From: Myrmaecium sp. VS I D KN 1
Taxonomy: Eukaryota > Ascomycota > Dothideomycetes > Valsariales > Valsariaceae
Length of the DNA: 64,000 bases
Direction of reading: 5' to 3'
Assembly (NCBI GenBank): GCA_019775845.1
Contig: JADQAV010000002.1
Location: 1 to 64,000 of the forward strand
Shown here one piece after another: positions 33,345 through 43,218 of this stretch (positions are counted from its first letter, which is position 1; each line of letters begins with the position of its first letter). Below the pieces are notes generated by a model. The model saw only the letters and a program-made list of their open reading frames with translations. It searched no databases and was not told the DNA's origin. Made by a program: the position numbers and the translations under genes.

Positions 33345-36046
33345 TGCTATCGCGCAAGGAGCCGGAGCCATGACGACATCGCTTCGGCTTTGACAAGCCT
33401 TGCTGGCTTCCCGCTATTGGAGATGCCGGGGTCAGTCCGTCCGATTTCGTCGAAAGCCGTTCGAAAAGCGTAGATAAGGTATGCAAGCCCGCCAGTGGAA
33501 GCATAGTGGTGGCGAGCATCACCGGACGATGAGGGGAAGCAGCAAAGCGGGGAAGATGACCTACGAAGGGCTGGAGAGCTCATAAACTTCTTAAAGCGAT
33601 CGTTAACTCGGAACCACAGCACTTTGGGAAGGTCAGTACCTGCCAGCGGCCACCATCTTGCTTCTTGCGGTCCTCTCGACGAAGATCTCCGTTCACGACG
33701 TGGTGTTTGTGATCTCCGGGGGTTCGGCGTTCGTCGGGTGGACCTTCCTACCAGCCACTTCCCCGCCGTCACCGCTAGAAGCTCGGGAGGCTGACAGCGG
33801 AGTGATCCACTTGGCGGCGGCACGGTCCGATCGATAGAGGAAATCCATCGCGATATTCTGGCGCCCTTGGTATTCACGTGCTGCTTTTCTTTCGAGGGAG
33901 AATCTCTCAGACATCACTTTCACGGCAGGACACAGGAGTCATCCTGAAAAGCATAGAGCAGCGGCGCTTCTTCTCGGCGAGATGATACCTCCATCATCTT
34001 TTCTCGCAGAGAAGCAGCATCACAGCCAAGAAATACATATTGGCAACGAGGAATTGGCGACGGATTCGCCAGGCTAAGTTACGGTGGATCCCCCAGCCAA
34101 TCCTTCCCGTGCATGTTGTACGGACAAACAGCCAGCGACCCCGCCGCCAGTGACACCGGCTGGACCTTCCTCTCCCTTGGTATCGCAGCTTCCAGCAGTG
34201 CTTTCTTACCCCTTCTCACGACTCTGTATACCTCTTCAAATGGGAGTTATTCCTCGGTGTCAAAAACTGTTACTGAAAGGCTCAAATGTACTGATCAGAT
34301 GCAGTCTTGCATCTCACTCCTCGTAGCACGCCGCACCCGCACACGAATATGAGCGCTGGAGTGGGAAGGGAAGGGAGCGCACTTCACGCTGTCGGCTGTG
34401 CGGGCGAACATGACATCGCGATGTCAAACTTTTTTCCGTGCTCCTCACTTTCCCTTCGCCTCACAAATCTGGAGCCATTCCACGAGACACCTACACGGCG
34501 GAACCAAAAGGAAGGGCCAGGTTCGGGATTGAGAGAGGAGGGACTTAACGCGGAAACATGACCTTGCCTACCTCCGGACTCAACGTAAACGCCAGTTAGC
34601 CTGGATCAAGGAACGTCGGATTGTTCAAGACTGCCAGGATAGCCTATTCCAATACCTCCGACACCGCCGCCTACCGTCCAGCGACAAGTGGAAAGTTATT
34701 CGTCTCGCCGGCCCCTCGCGACGGCACGGCGTCGGCGGCCCATGGGATCATCTGTACAGTCCTTTTTGATGCAGCCATGAGGGGAGGGGCGCAATGAATG
34801 CCGGGCACAGTTTCGAGGATCTCCGGACGGGTTGCGAAGGAAGAAGAGGGCGTCGGTTGCGGAGGTGCGGTTAGGGCATCTGCTGGAGGAGTGACGTGGG
34901 TTGTGGGACGGTGGGATCTTGAGGATTTGAGGGGAAGGGATGGAGATGGAGGAGAAGGAGGGGGGGAGAGGGAGGCAATAAAGAAGAGATTGAAGAGAGG
35001 CGGGAAGCTGCGGGTGAGAGCTGTGCGGGACGGATTGGAAGCACTCCGTAGATGGCTGTCGATCTTTCCAAAGTGCCCTTCGAGAGATATCGCGCAGCAC
35101 GCCTGGCACTGGAAGTCACCGCTCACCGGGACGATGCGCGAAGATCAGACGGTGAAGGCAGGTCGTTATTATTGCCAAACGTTCACTGTGTGGAGACCAG
35201 ACGACACTCAAGGCGGCGGGAAGGAGCTCAGTACCGAGTACGAGGAGCGACGGAGAAAATAGGCCGAGGGACCTGTATAGGAGAAGAAACGGGAAAAGGG
35301 TGAATAGATGAAGCGGTTAACGCATTCAGCTTGAAGAGGGAAAGCGGTATGGATGTTGGGACGGGCTGTTGGCGGAGTGTCAATATCGCTCAGGAGGGGA
35401 TGCCGTGGACTTTTGTATATTCGCCGGGGCCGTTGATTCAGATTGACGAAGGGGGCGGGTGGTGACCGGGGGGCGGCGTGGGGCGGCACTTTATCCCCCC
35501 CTGACGCACCCCGACGCACCCCCTTCGCTTGCCGAGCTGACACCAAACAAATCTCCGCCCCTGGCCCTTGAAACAGCTCAACACCATCACCGCCATCACC
35601 ATCACCACCGCATTCTGGCAATTCCCCTCGCACACCTCCTCCGCCTCATCACCCCTCAATCGACTCAGGCTCCGCAGCACATCCTCCCCATTATCGACTC
35701 GTGCGTGCGGGATTCGATCCGATGGAGAAACTCACAAAGTCAACACGAGCAACATGCCGGTTTCGCCTCGGAGGATGAAAATAGAAACGTCCCGGAACAC
35801 CAACCAACCCCCTTGTCTCCTCCCACCAATTCTCCACCATTGAGAGTCTCCTCCAGCCCCTGGCTGTCTCGCATCAACCGAGTTTCTGGTCGACCTCCAG
35901 CGGATTTCGGCACTCGAGAACGGGCTTGGACTCCCGTTGAGGGGGCCTGTCGCTCCCGTCACGGCACCACGATCTGCCCCTGTTTCTGTTTATCCGTGAA
36001 CAAGCTGGCCTAAGCTTTCTGTTGCGGAGCTTGACTTCTGCTTGAA

Positions 36047-36054
36047 TATAAAAG
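36047..36054 (+). promoter_or_regulatory. TATA box of the polygalacturonase gene
   Basis: TATAAAAG, 140 bp before the ATG at 36187, followed by a pyrimidine-rich leader (TCCTTTCTTCCTTCGTCC), the common layout of highly expressed fungal secreted-enzyme genes. Confidence 0.65.
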
Positions 36055-36186
36055 TAGCTGGATTTGACAACCTCTCATCCTTTCTTCCTTCGTCCCTCAC
36101 CACTTTCATTCTCTTCTCCTTCCATCTATCCAACTCACTTCTGTCTTTTTTTGCTTTCGCATCAACCGCAGTCCTTCTTCGCAATC

Positions 36187-37339
36187 ATGAAGTACAGCCT
36201 CCTTTCTTCTGCCGTGCTGGGCGCGGTCTACGTTTCCGCCCTTCCCACCACCCAGAAGCGCGACTCCTGCACCTTCACCGATGCCGCTAGCGCCATCGAC
36301 GGCAAGTCCGACTGCAGCACCATCACCCTCAGCAACATCGAGGTTCCCGCCGGCGAGACCCTTGACTTGACTGACCTCAACGATGGCACCACCGTACGCT
36401 TGCCCTCCCGAGATTCTGCTCCTGTGCGTGCCCCCTGCTAATCCTCCTCCCCAGGTCATCTTCGAAGGCACCACCAGCTTCGGCTACAAGGAGTGGAAGG
36501 GACCCCTGATCTCCGTCTCCGGCACCGACATCACCGTCAAGGGCGCCGACGGCCACGTCATCGACGGCAACGGCTCCGCCTGGTGGGACGGCAAGGGTTC
36601 CAACGGCGGGGTGACGAAGCCCAAGTTCTTCTATGCGCACAAGATGAAGCAGTCGACCATCACGGGGTTGAACGTGAAGAACACGCCGGTGCAAGGGTTC
36701 AGCATCAACGGGGCCGAGGACCTCACGCTCGACAGCATCACCATCGACAACAGCGACGGCGACGGCGACGACGGCGGGCACAACACCGACGCCTTCGACG
36801 TCGGCGAGTCCACGGGGGTGACCATCTCCAACGCCAACGTCAAGAACCAAGACGACTGCCTGGCCATCAACTCCGGCACCGACATCACCTTCACGGGGGG
36901 CACCTGCTCGGGCGGGCACGGCCTCAGCATCGGCTCCGTCGGCGGCCGCGACGACAACACCGTCTCCGGCGTCCGCATCCTCGACTCCAGCGTCAGCGAC
37001 TCCCAGAACGGCATCCGCATCAAGACCGTCTACGACGCCACGGGTTCCGTCTCCAACGTGACGTACTCCGGCATCACCCTGTCCGGCATCACCAAGTACG
37101 GCATCGTCATCGAGCAGGACTACGAGAACGGCTCGCCGACCGGGGAGCCGACCGATGGCGTCCCCATCACTGACCTCACCGTCGAGGACGTCACCGGCTC
37201 CGTGGAGGATGATGCCACGCCCATCTACATCCTCTGCGGCGACGACAGCTGCTCAGACTGGACTTGGTCTGGCGTTGACATCTCTGGTGGCGAGGCCAGC
37301 GACGAGTGCGAGAACGTCCCCGATGGCGCTTCTTGTTAA
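36187..37339 (+). CDS. Secreted endopolygalacturonase, GH28
   Basis: Hydrolyses internal alpha-1,4 bonds of de-esterified pectin outside the cell. Exon 1 is 36187-36393, the intron is 36394-36454 and exon 2 is 36455-37339; 363 residues, the standard size. The N-terminus has a clear signal peptide ([18 protein letters not shown]) and a short propeptide ending at the dibasic KR of TTQKRDSC, a Kex2-type site. The right-handed beta-helix carries all four GH28 motifs: NTD at 179-181, DD at 202-203, GHG at 223-225 and RIK at 257-259. Catalytic residues are Asp181, Asp202, Asp203, His224, Arg257 and Lys259, one ahead of Aspergillus niger PGII numbering. The Cys pattern near the C-terminus (CGDDSC...[10 protein letters not shown]) matches secreted fungal forms. 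It should be active; pectin induction and glucose repression are usual for the family. Confidence 0.96.
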
Positions 37340-37738
37340 CCAGATGATTGTTAGCTGGGTAGCTGACAGCGGTAAGGTGGTTCTCGTCTCAGAATGCCTT
37401 CCGTCTCTGCGGGATGAGTGCGCATTGGATCGGTGGGAAAGGAAACAGTAGGAGAACTATAGAGATTTGAGGTTGCTAACCTCGGTTGGTTCGGCTGCGG
37501 TTCAGTTGGATGGATGGAAAGATTCTTCTTCTTCACTTTCTTGTGTTTTATTCTTCTGACTCGCTCCAGCTCCCTGGTCTCGTGCCAGTTTTGACTTGAA
37601 GCGGGTCTTTCTTTCTTCTATAAGCGACGGATGGGCCTTTGCTTGTCGCAGCATGGGCTCTCCTGCTTTTTTCCTCTAAAGGGGTGCGTGGGCGCGATGA
37701 CGACTAGAAAAGAATTCGAATAGTCTTCCTCCCTACTT

Positions 37739-38044
37739 ATGGTTGCTACTGCTCTATGCGTGGTCTTGATGTGCTGCCTCATGTCGCTGTTTTGTTCTTC
37801 CTTTACGCTACCAACCGAAGAAAACCAACATGCGAGACCGCATCAGCTATCGTCGACGGCGGAATCCTGCGGTCTGAAGATGGTAGGTACCGTTTCTTCC
37901 TGTTGTAGTCTTTCTTCCTCTTGTACTGTGTCTTCCTCTTGTACTGTTTCTTCCTCTTGTAGTGTCATCAGGATCGAGAGTATCGATCCCGGGGAATCGA
38001 CTCCGTTTGTCTATAAACCAGTGAGCTTTCTTGCTTTTAGGTAG
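37739..38044 (+). CDS. Possible small Cys-rich secreted protein
   Basis: An ATG-started ORF of 101 codons. It begins with a hydrophobic segment (MVATALCVVLMCCLMSLFCS) that could be a signal peptide, and its centre repeats SSCTVS three to four times because of the underlying 18-bp repeat. Ten Cys in 101 residues would fit a small secreted effector-like protein, but several Cys lie within the hydrophobic segment and no homologue is recognised. It may equally be a chance ORF over a simple repeat. Confidence 0.3.
   Translation: MVATALCVVLMCCLMSLFCSSFTLPTEENQHARPHQLSSTAESCGLKMVGTVSSCCSLSSSCTVSSSCTVSSSCSVIRIESIDPGESTPFVYKPVSFLAFR
37894..37964 (+). repeat. Tandem repeat, 18-bp unit, about 4 copies
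   Basis: Units of TCTTCCTCTTGTACTGTG with 1-3 differences between copies; 18 bp keeps frame with the overlapping small ORF. Confidence 0.85.
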
Positions 38045-38716
38045 TGGAAGAGAGCAAAGGGAGGCCTCTTTTTCTGGTTCAAGTTAATGAAGGACATACT
38101 TCATCCGAGACCAGGTGCACGACTCAGTCTGGTTTACCAAGGTCAAGGTAGGTTCCCATCGCAGCGGTGGACGGTGTGCGTTATGATTTAGTTGAGTACA
38201 AACACCCTTCATCGCCAGCGAAAGACCTCGGAAGGATGCAGCTAGTGACACAGGCGTGAATATTTTTCTGTTAAGTGCGGCTGTCCCACTAGTGATCACA
38301 TCCAAGCTTCTCTTCATCACCTTAAACCTTAGGCTCTTCTGCGGCGTTCGGAACTGAGTTGCTGGAGATGGTTAGACTCGATAAAAGCGACACGGTATCG
38401 ACTCTGTAGACATGCTTCGCTAGTGGCTCCCGGGGAGCGCTTATGATAGATAGCTTGAAACCAGGGGATGGCACGGATGTGTGGTTTGCGTGGTACGAGC
38501 GCAGTTGGACAGTGTCGCCGGGAGGCGAGAGGTGCAAAGTAGATGTTGGGCTTCCATGAGGTTCTCACTCTCGTTGTTTGCTTGACTCCCGTCGTTTGCA
38601 TGTTCAAAGAACCTTGGCAGTAAGTATTTACTTCCCAAGCTAACCTCCAAACTTCTTCTCTCCGTCATCTCACATCACGGTTCTGGCAGGGATTGGTCAA
38701 CCGTCGCAAAGCAAGG

Positions 38717-39799
38717 ATGAGCTCCCCTCAGCGACCTCGGATTGAGAAAGCTGATGCAACAAGCAGTCTCGCTACCTGTCAAGTTCCTGTCGCTGCCGAC
38801 ACGACCACGATGTCAGCACAGCATCCACCAACCGCTTCAATCACCGTCAACGGGCCCATGACAAACGGAGCGAACCTAACTGTCAGCTACCCCATCGGCT
38901 TCACGGGCACCTTTACCGTCGCCATCACGGACATCTCGACCGCCATTTCCTTCGGAGTCGCTGCAGCCATACCCACGCAAACCGCCCCGTCGCCAGCGGC
39001 ACCCAGCGATGTCGAACCCGCGCAGCCAAACCCAGTCGCAAGCCCGGAACAAGTCGTAGCCGGCCAGGACGTCAACAATCTCCAACCCAGTGCCGTCGCG
39101 GAGGAACCATCCCGCCAGGAACAAGTTGTAGCCCGCGAGCACGTCAACGATCTCCAACCCAGCGCCGTCGCGGAAGAACCGGCCTGCCCGGAGCCTGATT
39201 TCGACCTCGCCGCCGCGATCAGGCACCTGGACCGGCTCGAGTTTGCTCAAGCGATCGCGGACAAGGCACCTCATGTGTCGATCGCGAGTGTGGCTGAGGA
39301 ACTGTACGATGGCCGCGTTCAGGAAAGCTTGGACATGATCAACCAGCTGAGCGAAATCTACCCCATGAGAGACATCCCGTATTTCAACTCCACGAGACAT
39401 CGGCGTAGCGAGAGTCGAGACGCGCTTGTCGAGAAACTTGCGGATCTGGAAGCTTATGTTTCCAGGACCCCACCCTGTGAATATAATGTGAAATGCTGGT
39501 TCTTGCTCGCCATCTTGGACATTGGCAACCGGCTCAGAGAGTGGATCAAACAAAATGGGATGGCGGAGCCCGTCCAGAAGAGTTCGCTAGAGGTCGCCTT
39601 ACGCATTTTGGATCGCGGAGACTGGGACCGATTGCGGCAGAACGAGATGTACTTCCAGATGCGGAGCTTCTACGAAACGGTATCCGATCAATTCGATGAG
39701 TTTGAGCAGCTCTATTGGTGGGGGTTGCAGATCAATGTAATATGCGGATGCATGAGGACAAGGAACGCTGTAGAGGCTGCGGATAACAGGTCTGAGTAA
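38717..39799 (+). CDS. Unknown helical protein, copy 2 of a paralogous pair
   Basis: An intronless frame; the ATG at 38717 gives 360 residues and the same MSSP start as the copy at 19860-20855. A longer non-ATG extension in frame is ignored. N-terminal part: a likely beta hairpin (NLTVSYPIGFTGTFTVAITD) matching that of copy 1, then a 24-residue tandem duplication (residues about 111-158). The helical core from about 160 begins DFDLAAAIRHLDRLEFAQAI and contains SRDALVEKLADLEAYV and a Cys/Trp-bearing helix FLLAILDIGNRLREW, aligning with the same elements of copy 1 at low identity. It ends in an aromatic helix (FDEFEQLYWWGLQ) equal to the GFWVGWVWG end of copy 1. No catalytic motif, membrane segment or signal peptide. 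Function unknown; probably lineage-limited. Confidence 0.78.
   Translation: MSSPQRPRIEKADATSSLATCQVPVAADTTTMSAQHPPTASITVNGPMTNGANLTVSYPIGFTGTFTVAITDISTAISFGVAAAIPTQTAPSPAAPSDVEPAQPNPVASPEQVVAGQDVNNLQPSAVAEEPSRQEQVVAREHVNDLQPSAVAEEPACPEPDFDLAAAIRHLDRLEFAQAIADKAPHVSIASVAEELYDGRVQESLDMINQLSEIYPMRDIPYFNSTRHRRSESRDALVEKLADLEAYVSRTPPCEYNVKCWFLLAILDIGNRLREWIKQNGMAEPVQKSSLEVALRILDRGDWDRLRQNEMYFQMRSFYETVSDQFDEFEQLYWWGLQINVICGCMRTRNAVEAADNRSE
39047..39190 (+). repeat. In-frame tandem duplication, 72-bp unit, 2 copies
   Basis: Two adjacent 72-bp (24-codon) copies encode EQVVAGQDVNNLQPSAVAEE and EQVVAREHVNDLQPSAVAEE. They lie in the linker of the unknown protein. Mostly synonymous or conservative differences suggest a duplication that has been kept in frame. 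Confidence 0.9.
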
Positions 39800-41419
39800 G
39801 TCTCCTTCGGTCACCACAGGGCTATAAAGTAAACAAAAAGTCGGAGTCAGGTAAGGCGGAGATGGCTTGGATGCTTCATTCTGTGGTCCCCTCTTGTACC
39901 TTCGTCACGCAAGGATAGCTCCTTAAGAAATCGAAATGACATGTCGAGCGCCCTCCTATACAGGAATTCGCCCGTTGCATGCATATCCAATAAAACATCG
40001 GAACTTATATCCCGTACCGGGGAGGAGCTGCGTGTAGCTCAAGTCCAAGAACGACCAGAACAACCAACCACATCCCATCTCTCCATTCTCCGTCAAAGGT
40101 GCCCACAAGCCCACAGAAAAGCAAAGGAATAGAACACAAGAAGAGGAAGGAAAAAGAGAACGAATGAAAAGAAGAAAAAGAAGAACAAAAAACAACCCAA
40201 CCCTCAGCCTCGCAACCGCGACGCTAATCCAGATGTAGGAAAGGGCAGCGCTGACTAAGACGTTCACCACTACCGTGAACCTAACCCCCACTCCTCCCTC
40301 CCACACCTTTTCCCCAGAAAAAGCACTTATCAACTTCCCCCGCCACCTAGGACCAAACAGGCAACCGGTAACAGCCAACAGTCAAACAAAGATAGCACAA
40401 GATCCCCCGCCGTCCCCGGGCTGCGGGAAGGAAGCAAAGACGATCTTTAAGGAGATGTCATGCAGGTACGGGAGAGCTAACTTAGCTCGCGCCCTCCGTC
40501 CTTGGCTTTCACGTACATTATCTAGGTACATCCCATACCGATCTAGCGACATTGTACCCCTGGCTAGAGGACGGGGGCGAAGGATGGACTGGATGGGGGG
40601 AAAGGAGCTTGTTTCGACGACCGTGAGACCCCCCCTTCGGTTCCCCCGCCACTGTGAGACAGCCACGCGCATACCCTCCGCCCCCCCCGATATGCTGGTG
40701 CCCGCGTCAATCTGTCCTCAATCTGAAAGGGCACAGTCCCGGGAACCAAAAGAGCATGGACGTACTTTCCTCGTCCCGCATCCCCCAGGCGCAGCCTCCG
40801 ACGTACTAATACCCTACTATCCTATTCTCCTTCTGCCTTCCCTTCAAAGCACGGACGGATGGATATTGTAGGTTAGGTCTGGTCTGCACTCCTTATCTGC
40901 ACGCACGGTCCGGGGGTGCGCGACGGTTATCGAGCAGATGCCAGATCCCGTCCTCCGCTAGTGCGGAGCGGGGTCGGAGCAGAGGGGGGGGGGGGCGGAG
41001 AGGAGACGGCGGGAGGCGGGATGCTTGACGACGGAAAGAGAGAGTGTGTGGTGCAGGGGGAACATATGGGGACGGAGAATGTGGGAAGGTGAAGGGGGGC
41101 AGGGGTGAGGACGAGAGTGGGGGAGCTAAGCTTGGATCAGACGTTAGAGGTTCGTGGCCTTGAAACGGAGGTGTAGGGGGAGAGGAGGCTCAGGCAAGGC
41201 GGATTAAAGTCATATGTTGATTTGTGTATTCGTTTTGGTTGGTATATCCTATGTACATAGATACATTTCATGCGAGCAAAGCAAACCGTGTGATTCTGGA
41301 AAAAGACCCCGCTACCAAGCCGTAAGATACCAGAAAAAGGAAAAAGAAAACCGTCCGTTCATCATCGCCAAAGGAAAACAAAAATAGGAGATATCACTCC
41401 TCCATCCACCCAACGACGC
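39800..41419. other. Intergenic, 1.6 kb
   Basis: Between two converging genes. Holds an A/G-rich stretch at about 40120-40200, a run of 12 G at 40984-40995 and G-rich sequence around it. No ORF supported. Confidence 0.6.
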
Positions 41420-43218
41420 TCACCAAATCTCAAAGTAGCTGAGGAAGCGCCGCCATAGAGGCCGTCCGTAGTACGCGTCAAGCTCACGGATATCCTCATC
41501 GGTGAGAACGCGGCGGTCGCTCCAAAGATCGACCTCCTTCAGGGAAACGAGGCGGGTGCGGAAGCAAAGCTTGTAGCCGGCGTAGACGACGACGATCATG
41601 ACGAGGCCAAGGACGTACTGGAAGAAGCCCTCGACGGAGACGGTCTTACCATCACCATCAACCGGATACAAGCCCACGTAGACGCACGCAGCGGTGAGGA
41701 AGCCACAGCCCGCCGCAAGCCACGCGAGGGTGAACGGATGCGCAACAGCGGACCAAGCGTAGAGGTGCTGGAAGAGGGGATCGTTCTGGGCGCGGAGGGC
41801 GCGACGGAAGCGATAGGAGACGATGCAGAGGACGATCCAGATGGAGAAGAAGGAGGAGGCGGAGATGGAGGAGAACCAGGTGAAGACGTCGACGCCGGCG
41901 GAGGAGAGGTTGATGTAGGTGAGGGTGACGGCGACGAGGGAGGTGACGGCGAGGGCCCAGCGGGGGCGGCCGTGGTCGTCGACCTCGGCCATGAAGCGGG
42001 GGATCAGGCCCTGGGCCGCGAGCGAGCGGAGCGTGCGGCAGGCGACGTAGATGCTCTCGCACGCGATGGCGGTGACGCCGACCATGATGCCGGCGTTGAG
42101 GAAGTCGGGCAGGCCTTTCGTGATGCCGGCGTCCTGCATGGCGATGATGAAGGGGGAGGCGGCGGTGGAGGAGGCGCCGTACAGACGCGCGTCGGACGAG
42201 GGCACGATGAGCGAGATCCACATCACCGAGGTCATGTAGATGACGGCCATGCGGCCGGTGACCATGCGGGAGGCGCGGTGCATGGAGATGCGCGGGCTCA
42301 GCGCCTCCCCGCCCATGATCCCGATGAAGGTCTGGTCGCCGTACGCCCAGCAGGCGAGCAGCATCGCCTGGGCGATGCCCGCGAACCCGTTCTTGAACGC
42401 GACCGAGTTGCGCCAGTACTCGCCCGTGTGCGTCCACCCCTTGGGCCCGGCGCCGCCGACGATCGCGGCCGAGGTGAAGAAGATGAGCAGGAAGGCGACG
42501 ATCTTGATCATCCCCGTGATGTACTCGAACCAGGCGAACGCCTTGGAGGGCATGAAGAAGAGGCCGAAGACGCAGACGAGGAAGATGGTTAGCCAAACGG
42601 CGTCGTTGACGCTGTTGTCGGCCCAGTAGTTGATGAGCACGCAGAACATGGTGGCTTCCGAAGCGACGATGGCCGTCCAGCCTGATGGGATCAAAATTCA
42701 CGAGTCAGTCATCATGTCCTAATCGGGGAATGGAGTCACATGACCCGGGATTGGAATGATGGGGGAGGGGGAGAAGGGGGATGAAGGGAAAAAGTGAGTT
42801 TTTCTTTCCCGCCTCACGTACCGATCCACTCAGCAAACCCAGCCGCCACAGCCAACGCAGGGTCAACGAAACGCTCCGCGTACACAAACAAGTTGCCAGA
42901 AACGGGGTACGCGATGGTCATCTCAGCGAGGAGCTGAATGACGCAAAAGACAAGGGTGGCGACGAAAGCGTAGCTGAAGACGAAGCCACCGGGGCCCGCG
43001 GTCGAGAGGCCGCGGCCGGAGGTGATGAAGAGGCCGGAGCCGATGGAGCCGCCGAGGGCGATGACCTGCATGCGCTTGGGCGAGAAGATGCCCTTGTAGG
43101 CATCCTGGGCCGAGTGCGGCACGAAGTCCTCGTTCACCGTGCCTTTCTCGATGTCGTCGGCCGTCGCGGGCGGGGGGGCGGTCTTTTCGGCGGGCATCTT
43201 TTCGTCGACCGAGGCCAT
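41420..43218 (-). CDS. Amino-acid permease (yeast amino acid transporter family)
   Basis: A plasma-membrane proton symporter for amino acids. Exon 1 is 42822-43218, the intron is 42682-42821 (140 bp) and exon 2 is 41420-42681; 552 residues, the normal size. About twelve membrane segments are visible. The APC signature starts in the first helix (ALGGSIGSGLFITSGRGL) and continues through GPGGFVFSYAFVATLVF and LAEMTIAYPVSG. GGEALSPRISMHRASR in the middle loop and the C-terminal ELDAYYGRPLWRRFLSYFEIW are typical of fungal members. The join restores AEWIG-WTAIVASEATM. The ATG at 43218 starts a short acidic cytosolic tail. A purine-rich strand upstream (43366-43415), read as CT-rich on the coding strand, is a common fungal promoter feature. 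Specificity (general, proline, lysine or other) cannot be told. Confidence 0.93.

Larger units (their letters stand above)
33203..36186. other. Intergenic, 3.0 kb
   Basis: Shared upstream space of the divergent amadoriase and polygalacturonase genes, with a TATA box near each end. A CACCATCAC-rich patch lies at about 35580-35612. Open frames at 34671-35262 on both strands look like chance. Confidence 0.55.
37340..38716. other. Intergenic, 1.4 kb
   Basis: Downstream of the polygalacturonase gene. Contains an 18-bp tandem repeat and a small possible secreted-protein ORF, listed separately. The rest is featureless. Confidence 0.55.

Noticed and set aside
41658-42701. Overlapping long frames on both strands (41658-42701 minus, 41738-42592 plus)
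   Set aside because: Shadows of the amino-acid permease in other frames; Arg/His-rich or Gly/Asp-rich strings with no membrane segments.
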